DNA of 38,239 bases from Plakobranchus ocellatus (lineage: Eukaryota; Mollusca; Gastropoda; Plakobranchidae), in the NCBI GenBank assembly GCA_019648995.1, contig BLXT01003938.1, positions 187,728-225,966 on the forward strand, written 5' to 3'. Shown in pieces: positions 32,198-38,239 of this stretch (the first letter of the stretch is position 1; each line of letters opens with the position of its first letter). Both the position numbers and the translations under genes were made by a program. The notes under the pieces were generated by a model that saw only the letters and a program-made list of their open reading frames with translations, was not told the origin of the DNA and ran no database searches.

Positions 32198-35100
32198 AAA
32201 TTTAAAAAACATTAATATTTAGATGGTGGATTACATAAAAAATAAACCCTTTAAATTTATTAGCACCTGAAACCATTACCTCGCCTACAAAAACCCTCAA
32301 TGCATTGATAATTGAGCCACTATACTCCTCCCTGGTACAACTTCTGCGTACCGCAAAATAATAGGACAGGCAATGGCCCTATAGGCAAGATCCTATGGGC
32401 CATAGAATTTGAAACAAAAAGATAATAATTAAGCAGTTAAGTTCTTTCAAAAATAGAATCATGGCATATATTTGTGTTCAAATCATATTGAAAGTACCAG
32501 CATTAGTATCAGTAATGTTTGAAACAAAAAAAAAAGATAGCTGCCTTGTGATTACTGAAGCATGTATTCAACAGTTAAAGCGCTTTATATACGCCCTTTT
32601 CTTTTCAATCAATTACAATCTAAAAAACTGTGCTTTTGGTACTTCTAAATTGCAGATTAAAATAATATGAATCTACTATGAAATGGTAACCAAAACTAGT
32701 TTGTTTTTTTTTAAAGGAGATGTGAGATAGCTTACTACATCCCTTTTCTAAGAAAATGCCATTATGTGGAAGCAAAGAAAGAGATAAAGAGATTGGGCTT
32801 CAATACAAATTTCTCACTAGCACTTGGTAGCCAAGTGTCAAACCAATTGCACTGTCACTTAACCAGCTGTAACTTGTCAAAAGAGAAAGTTTATGGATAT
32901 TTTAATTCTTCTTCAACATGATTCTTCTGATTTATAAAGTTCAAAAAGAAATTTCTAAACATTACTTTCTGAACATGGAATATTTTCTGTCAAATGCCTA
33001 TGAACCACAGCATTAATCAAAAAGTGGAAGGAGTGTCAAATTTTCACTCTTTGTTGGAAAAATCTGTTTTTAAACTTGTAAAATGTATTTGGAAACATAT
33101 TCACCTGGATCCTCCAACTGGTATGTAGAGGTAAGTTTTAAGGAATTTGTGAAGGCCTGTGTCAAAATTTTTCCACACGTCTATATAACAACTGAGCACA
33201 TTTATACAGCGCGGTTCAGGATAAGGGTTGATTCCATCAAATCTTCCTAATTGTCCCCCAAAGCCATAAAACACCACATATTTGATTGTGAAGAATTGGC
33301 CCAAGAGATGGACAATACCTCCCACAGCACAGAAAGACAGCTTCTTCAATGCACTGTTATATGCTATGGCATTAAAATACAAATAGTGCAGAGAAAATTC
33401 CATAAAGAGCATCCAAAAAACAAGTCGCATGAGGTGTTTGAGAATGTTTATGCAGTTTTTAGGTAAAAAGGTTGGTGATGGCTCTGCTGCTGCAAAAGAA
33501 GCTTTGATCTGTAGCCTGAAATCTTCAAACATGATAAGAGGTCCATAGATGAAAGATGGTAAATAAAATAAGTAAACCAGACTTTCTAATAAGTGTAATA
33601 AGCTTGATTTAGTATTGCCTGTCATAGGAGTTTCATTTGACTGTGTTATGTCATCAGTGCTGGTTATCTTCTTTTCGGTCAATGTTGTCCCTGAAGGAAC
33701 ATCAGTTGTCTGATTTTGAAGATTTTTTCTCACTATTTGTGCATTGTCCACACCAAAACTAATGAGTTTTATAAATAAAAAGCCAATTGCAGGGTAAAAT
33801 TGTGATTGCTTTGAGAGCTCCAAGAAAAGACTCTGAAAAAAATAATTTTGAAAGGTCATTAATTAATTCTTTTACGCTAATAATGTGAAAATAAAATTAA
33901 AAAAATAATCTGAACCATCAGTTTTCTTTGCAATAGAGTTGGTTAAAAGAGATGAGAAATACTGACAGCTATTGATCTCACACAACTTTGTCTTCTTTGC
34001 TCAAACTATCTGATGTCATTTGTAATCATTCCAATATGTGCATTTTTTGATATTGATGTGTTTACCTTCATCAATTTACAAAGACTATCCTAACTGAGTC
34101 AACTGTACAAAACTATAAATTGAACATATTTTATAAGTAGAGGTATCTTTTTTTTTCCTTTCTTAAATGGAATGACTTTAAAAATTGGCCTGGATCAAGT
34201 TCATTATAAACGCCAAACTTTGAAATATACATAAATTTTTTTTTTACTTTAGGTATAGAGAAAAAATAAACTCACTGTAGAAGCAAGTTTAATGTGAATT
34301 ATAACACGAAATAAAATCTGCAAAGGCAAAAAAGAACTGTATCTCTAACCAAGCAAGTACAACAGCCTTAAATCTATACACACCAAGTTATAGACAATTT
34401 GCCCCCGTCAAAAGGAAAAAAAAAACTAAAAGAAACTAAGAAATTTTGGAAGATTGATATAATTTTATTCTTTAATTCATAGCATTAAAAAAATTCTATA
34501 TAGAATATATTGTATATGATTCAAATAATGTACTATAATGATCCAATATGGTGACATTTGATCATAACTTGGCAAAAATTTAAACTTTCGACCTTAACTG
34601 AGATTAAACATTTCAGATCTTATTGTATTTGTAAATATTTGTTGGTTTTGTTTTCTTTTGCTTGTTTTCTTCCTTGGTTTACAAGGGTCAAAATACAAAT
34701 TACTGTAATGTATGCTGAGCAATCACATACTGTATGTCAAAGAAATTTTCTTACCACTTCAAGGAACAGGAGAATAAGCCTCCAGAAGAAGTCAGTGATA
34801 TATATTGAAGGATTAAAAAGAACTCTGCATACTCCTGGTATATCGAATTAATCTAAATAAATTGATATCCCAATTTATAAAAGCCTTATTGCAAAATACC
34901 ACCCCACTCGACCAAGTGAGTGCGTTTATAATTGTTCAGGCCTCTGAACATAGACTGCACCAGTAGGTGAACCTTATTTACATTCTCTCCAATACCATTT
35001 GTTTCTGCATACTTCCATCTTTTGTGCTATCCTCTTTAAAAGAAGTAATAGAGGACTCATTTGTCTGGAAATGCCCAAGAAAATATGGGGCAAATTTATT

Positions 35101-36879
35101 GAACATGACTGAAGATAAGGAAATCTACCATTTTTTTTTCCAATCCGGCTACTTTCAAATATTTTGCTTTATAATTTTCTTTTGTCACTGTTAATAAACT
35201 GCTTGATTTCAAGGGACAGGTCATATGTTTATGTATGTATGTAAAGGAAGATTTTGTGTATCTGCCATGAGCTGATTATTCACTGACACCAAATACTATA
35301 ATACACATTAATCCAATTATTTCATGTTTGTTTTTGCTTTTTTTTCCCATGAAAATCATATTGTAAATGATGTGTTTGAAGAGAATGATTTCAGCTGGAC
35401 TTTCCACAATTGTAAGGTGAAAAAGTTAATAAAAAGCTGTATAGAGTTGTAATGAAAAAGTGGTAACATTTTTTTTCTTTTTTACAAGATAATTTTTAAA
35501 CTTAGATGAACTGCAACAATCTGAAAACTTCTCAACTTAAGTACAGTAAAATCTATTTAATTTCAATTGAAATCCTGTTATTTTTCTATTTTTAATTATG
35601 TAAGATTTCCAGTTTAATTCAATATTCAATGCAATTTTACTCTGATGAAAAAAAATTCACCAAAGCAATTTTAATTAAGCAGGCTCAGCATATCTCTTGA
35701 TATTGAATGTCTTTGATATGAGTTAATACCCAAATAGCCTAGTCAAGAAAGGACAAGAGAAAAAATAAGAGTTTAAAGAGCTTTAACAAAACAGTCCAGT
35801 GTATCTTTTGCATTTTACCTGGGCTCTCATAAATCCTGATAAGGTGAGCGTAATTATGTCTGCTCCAAGCACAATCCAAATACCTGCTACGCTCCCTAAT
35901 TGAGAAATTAAATACACCAGGAGAACTTTGAACAGGAAGAAGACTACCACTTTGTAACCAAATATCACACAAAGGCAACTCAGATCACATAAAAGGAGAC
36001 CACATAGTCGCACCTGGAAATAGGTAGTAATATGAGCATATTTTTCTCCTTAGCTAAATACACACTTAAATGTTAAAGAAAGATAAAAATAATTTTATAT
36101 ATTTTGCCATTAATAGAATATTTTATTCGCAAACACGATATAAAGATAATGCTTTCTTTCTTATTCAGTATCCTTATTATATGAATATGTCATGCCATCT
36201 TCATTGTTTGCCGTATTTTTAAAAAAAATCACCTTAAATATATTTTTAAAAATTTTTTTTATAAACATGTTGCAATCTGGTCCATTTTATTTTTCTTTCA
36301 TCTTTAATTCAATAAACACCTCAATGTTTTGTAAACTGGACTAAATGAGTATTGACAATAAAATATAATGCACTGGAGCTTTTACTTGAAGCTGTGGAGC
36401 CATTTAGAATATAATGTACTCGATTTTAAACTATAATCACACATTCAGTGTAAAGTTCTGTTTCTTGGGCAATAAATACATCCAGGAAAAAATAATTATT
36501 GAAGATTGCTACATACTAATATGCACATATCACCAGTGACAGTATTTTACCCAATTAAAACCGCAGCATCACAGAATTGCAAAAATTAACACATTGAATC
36601 TTTATACAAAGAGACATTGATAGTATTGTTTTTATCGTCTTCAGGTAAGGAATATTGATCATCTATTTCACTTTTTAAAAAGCAAATTAGAAACTTAAAT
36701 ATACTGTCACAATATAATTCAACATATGACACTGAAAACAAAACACATATATCTGTACTCACAGACAAAGACAACCTCAAAAGACGACATATCTGTGAGG
36801 TGGCAATGTGAATAAGACATAACATAAGATGAACTTTTAAATCAATCATCCATTGTAACCAATCGTTGTCTGAAAAGTC
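31079..36879 (-). CDS. HHAT: Hedgehog acyltransferase (HHAT/Rasp), partial, four secure exons
   Basis: HHAT is a multi-pass ER/Golgi enzyme of the MBOAT family that transfers palmitate from palmitoyl-CoA to the N-terminal cysteine of Hedgehog proteins. Exons on the minus strand are 36879-36763 (39 codons), 36013-35819 (65), 33832-33105 (242 plus 2 nt) and 31247-31079 (57 including the split codon), about 403 residues against 493 in the human enzyme. All junctions keep phase and use GT-AG. The MBOAT core is read directly: GRFDGINPYPEPRC, then WKNFDTGLHKF with the catalytic Asp, YLYIPVGGS, and FLWHGG with the catalytic His. Early exons hold DFSDNDWLQW and membrane segments. The first exon (about 50 residues) and the last two or so membrane helices are not securely located. 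HHATL-type loss of the catalytic His is excluded, and Gup1 is less likely because of the FLWHGG context. Confidence 0.95.
31664..31687. repeat. Perfect 10-bp hairpin
   Basis: CCACGGGAAT, a 4-base loop ccgt, then ATTCCCGTGG. GC-rich arms in AT-rich DNA, in the HHAT intron between the large exon and the WHGG exon. It may be a relic of a transposon end. Confidence 0.8.
32136..32194. repeat. (AT)n microsatellite, 59 bp
   Basis: Uninterrupted alternating A and T in the HHAT intron. Confidence 0.98.
33105..33832 (-). CDS. HHAT: HHAT large exon: MBOAT core with catalytic Asp
   Basis: A 728-nt exon, long for this window. The acceptor is a T-rich tract ending ttttttcag before AGTCTTTTC; the donor is TCCAG|GTGA, leaving two bases. 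It encodes membrane helices, then FYLPSFIYGPLIMFEDF, LMRLVFWMLFMEFSLHYLY, YGFGGQLGRFDGINPYPEP, the catalytic Asp in WKNFDTGLHKF, and YLYIPVGGS. Between two helices lies a polar stretch of roughly 40 residues rich in Thr, Ser, Asn and Lys (about 33590-33740). Human HHAT has only a short loop there. Confidence 0.96.
33833..35818. other. HHAT intron
   Basis: AT-rich, no secure feature. A donor-like site (GAAGTG|GTAAGA near 34749, minus) follows an open frame with ISLTSSGGLFSCSLK. No extra exon is needed here by alignment with HHAT. Confidence 0.6.
35819..36013 (-). CDS. HHAT: HHAT exon: transmembrane segments
   Basis: Exactly 65 codons, phase 0 to phase 0. The acceptor is ctatttccag before GTGCGACTA; the donor is GCCCAG|GTAAAA. 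The peptide VRLCGLLLCDLSCLCVIFGY and what follows are two strongly hydrophobic helices ending LTLSGFMRAQ. Spacing to the next exon agrees with HHAT, with no missing exon needed between them. Confidence 0.88.
36763..36879 (-). CDS. HHAT: HHAT exon: N-terminal DFSDNDW segment and a membrane helix
   Basis: Thirty-nine codons, phase 0 at both ends. The acceptor is a pyrimidine-rich tract ending ctctgttctcag before GAC; the donor is TCT|GTGAGT. The peptide starts DFSDNDWLQWMIDLKVHL and continues into a hydrophobic segment ending CRLLRLSLS. The acidic, Trp-containing start followed by a membrane helix is the usual HHAT pattern. The frame stays open upstream to 36990, but that part has no HHAT character and the acceptor marks the boundary. 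Confidence 0.85.
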
Positions 36880-37395
36880 CTGAGAACAGAGATGGATTGC
36901 AAATAGCTTTAGCAACGCATCATTATTTTTGTTTTTATGATCTTCAAAATAAAGAACTAAGTCCTTAAGCCGACAGACAATCTCAATCAAACAATGCTGG
37001 GCAGATAAAAATTGGGTTTTTAAGTTTGATTCCCAGAATTATACTTTAAGTAAAATTTGCAAGTATTTTTCTTTTTAAACTAAGTGTCAAAAAATACAAT
37101 CAGATCTTTTAGAAATGTTCCCTAAATCCCCTTCTTTTAAATCAAATAAGCTCTCCTAAATGTATTACTCTATCAGGAGAAACAACTAAAAGTTACTTGG
37201 CACAAATAAAATTTTAAAGAGAAGTAAAGATTACAAGAAAACAATAAAGATCCTTGCAGAGTTGGACAAAATAATTGTTAGTCTCAGCATTCAGGATCAG
37301 TTTAGCCTCAGCATAAAGATTTAAACTGAATAGCACTCAATCCTGAATGGAGCTCATTTACTTATCTTGTTAAAAAAAAAACCAATTGTTTCAAG

Positions 37396-37544
37396 GAAAA
37401 TTAGTCACCCGGCTAGATCTTAAGAAAACAGTAAGCTCGATTGCAAGTAGTTTACAAAGTCATAGTTTTAATCGACAGTTGAAAGCTGAATGCCGATTGA
37501 GAAGAAGCTCAAAGCGAAAGGGTTTAATTTCTCCATTGTCTCAG
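37396..37544 (+). other. Candidate plus-strand exon with a basic cluster
   Basis: Acceptor-like caattgtttcaag and donor-like TCTCAG|GTAGAT bound an open frame: KLVTRLDLKKTVSSIASSLQ, SHSFNRQLKAECRLRRSSKR, KGLISPLSQ. The basic RLRRSSKRKG resembles a nuclear localisation signal. It is antisense to HHAT and has no partner exon in the window. It could be the edge of a divergent neighbouring gene or a transposon fragment. Confidence 0.28.
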
Positions 37545-37646
37545 GTAGATCAGTATTTTAAAATTTTAAGTTAATTAAAATCTAAGTAAACTATAAAAAA
37601 TGATGTGCATGCCTTTGTGTATCAATGAATTGGATCAGAATATTTT

Positions 37647-38048
37647 TTAATATTTTTTTGCTATTGCCATTTCAATATATTGTGCCATATCCCGGGTTTC
37701 AGAACCGTCACAAAAATCAAATATAATTTGGCAGGTATCAAAATCCCAAGTCTTGTGATTTGATTCCGTTTCAGGACATCTTGTGTCATTATGTGAGGAT
37801 TGCCACCGTTTGTGACAATAATAAAGATAGGAAAAGGAAAATCTTTCAGAAAACAAAAATGAATGTGGCCATGTAAAATTTATGAGGGAACTGTAAAGAA
37901 GACTTTCAAAAATGTGGCAAGCAAAAATTGTGCAAAGAAAAAAAATATGTGGTAATAGGTATGTCTGTTTGTGTGTTGCAGAGAAGAAAGGGAGGGAGGT
38001 AGAAGAATATCCATGTTTAAAACAATACCATAATTCAAATACTGCCAT
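37647..38048 (-). other. 133-codon minus-strand ORF of unknown status
   Basis: The last 50 codons are coding-like (NDTRCPETESNHKTWDFDTC, QIIFDFCDGSETRDMAQYIE, MAIAKKY, stop at 37647); the first part is low-complexity and hydrophobic. It does not resemble the HHAT N-terminus. It may be the last exon of a gene upstream, or chance. Confidence 0.25.
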
Positions 38049-38195
38049 TGAATTTTTTTATGCTTGGTACATCTTAAGGACTTGAATGTTATGCTCTACA
38101 GGAAAAATAGAAGGTGAAAAAGATAGGTGTAAACATGGAGCATATTTTAAAAATGTAAAACTTTAAAAAAAGAGGAAAAATACAAGGACTTGAAA

Positions 38196-38239
38196 TTTTT
38201 TTTTTTTTTTTGGAAAGGGGGGGGGGGGGGGGGGGGGGG
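38196..38239. other. Poly-T then poly-G window end
   Basis: Sixteen T, GGAAA, then an uninterrupted G run of 23 to the last base. This is typical of a sequence or contig edge rather than of genome content. Confidence 0.8.

Noticed and set aside
1..38239. CRISPR arrays, tRNA, rRNA, operons, riboswitches, and a novel multi-gene defence or metabolic cluster.
   Set aside because: No regularly spaced repeats, no tRNA A/B-box pair with a foldable cloverleaf seen by eye, and exon-intron genes in a eukaryotic context; the three genes show no functional linkage.

Overview
The window is AT-rich eukaryotic nuclear DNA: small exons with GT-AG introns of roughly 0.1 to 5 kb, long introns and intergenic stretches, microsatellites, and several decayed or non-autonomous transposons. 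Nothing looks bacterial, viral or organellar. The one gene I can name is an animal hedgehog acyltransferase (HHAT/Rasp). With the repeat content this suggests an invertebrate, perhaps a mollusc; the mollusc part is a weak inference.

Layout. (1) About 1.3-9.3 kb, plus strand: the 3' part of a spliced gene that I rebuilt from exons too short to stand out as long ORFs (4335-4495, 5524-5611, 7086-7144, 7247-7352, probably 8077-8094, and 9177-9239). Every junction agrees in reading phase. I do not recognise the product. A decayed transposon coding segment (1927-2657, minus) and a CpG-rich patch (about 3277-3500) lie upstream. (2) About 9.4-19.2 kb: intergenic and repeat-rich. It holds two different TTAA-flanked MITE-like elements (9478-9728 and 16440-16844). 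The second sits in a dead hAT-type transposon. One arm of a diverged inverted repeat pair is at about 14.08-14.94 kb. (3) 19.2-22 kb, minus strand: the 3' exons of a second unrecognised gene (21065-20864, 19660-19547, 19377-19219, stop at 19219-19221), convergent with the plus-strand gene. (4) About 22.4-26.1 kb: decayed coding debris on the minus strand, an inverted partial copy of one exon of the minus-strand gene, and the other arm of the inverted repeat (about 24.84-26.08 kb) with a (GA)n tract and a 36-base gap. (5) About 26.4-36.9 kb, minus strand: HHAT, with four secure exons (36879-36763, 36013-35819, 33832-33105, 31247-31079). They carry the MBOAT core and both catalytic residues. The first exon and the last membrane segments are not securely found. 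(6) 36.9-38.24 kb: two coding-like ORFs of unknown status, then a poly-T/poly-G end that looks like a sequence edge.

The three genes show no sign of being a functional cluster. HHAT palmitoylates Hedgehog proteins in the secretory pathway; the other two are assigned no function. I found no CRISPR array, tRNA or rRNA, and no convincing new multi-gene system. The most useful results are the two unrecognised spliced genes, the nested TTAA element, and the unusual HHAT features.
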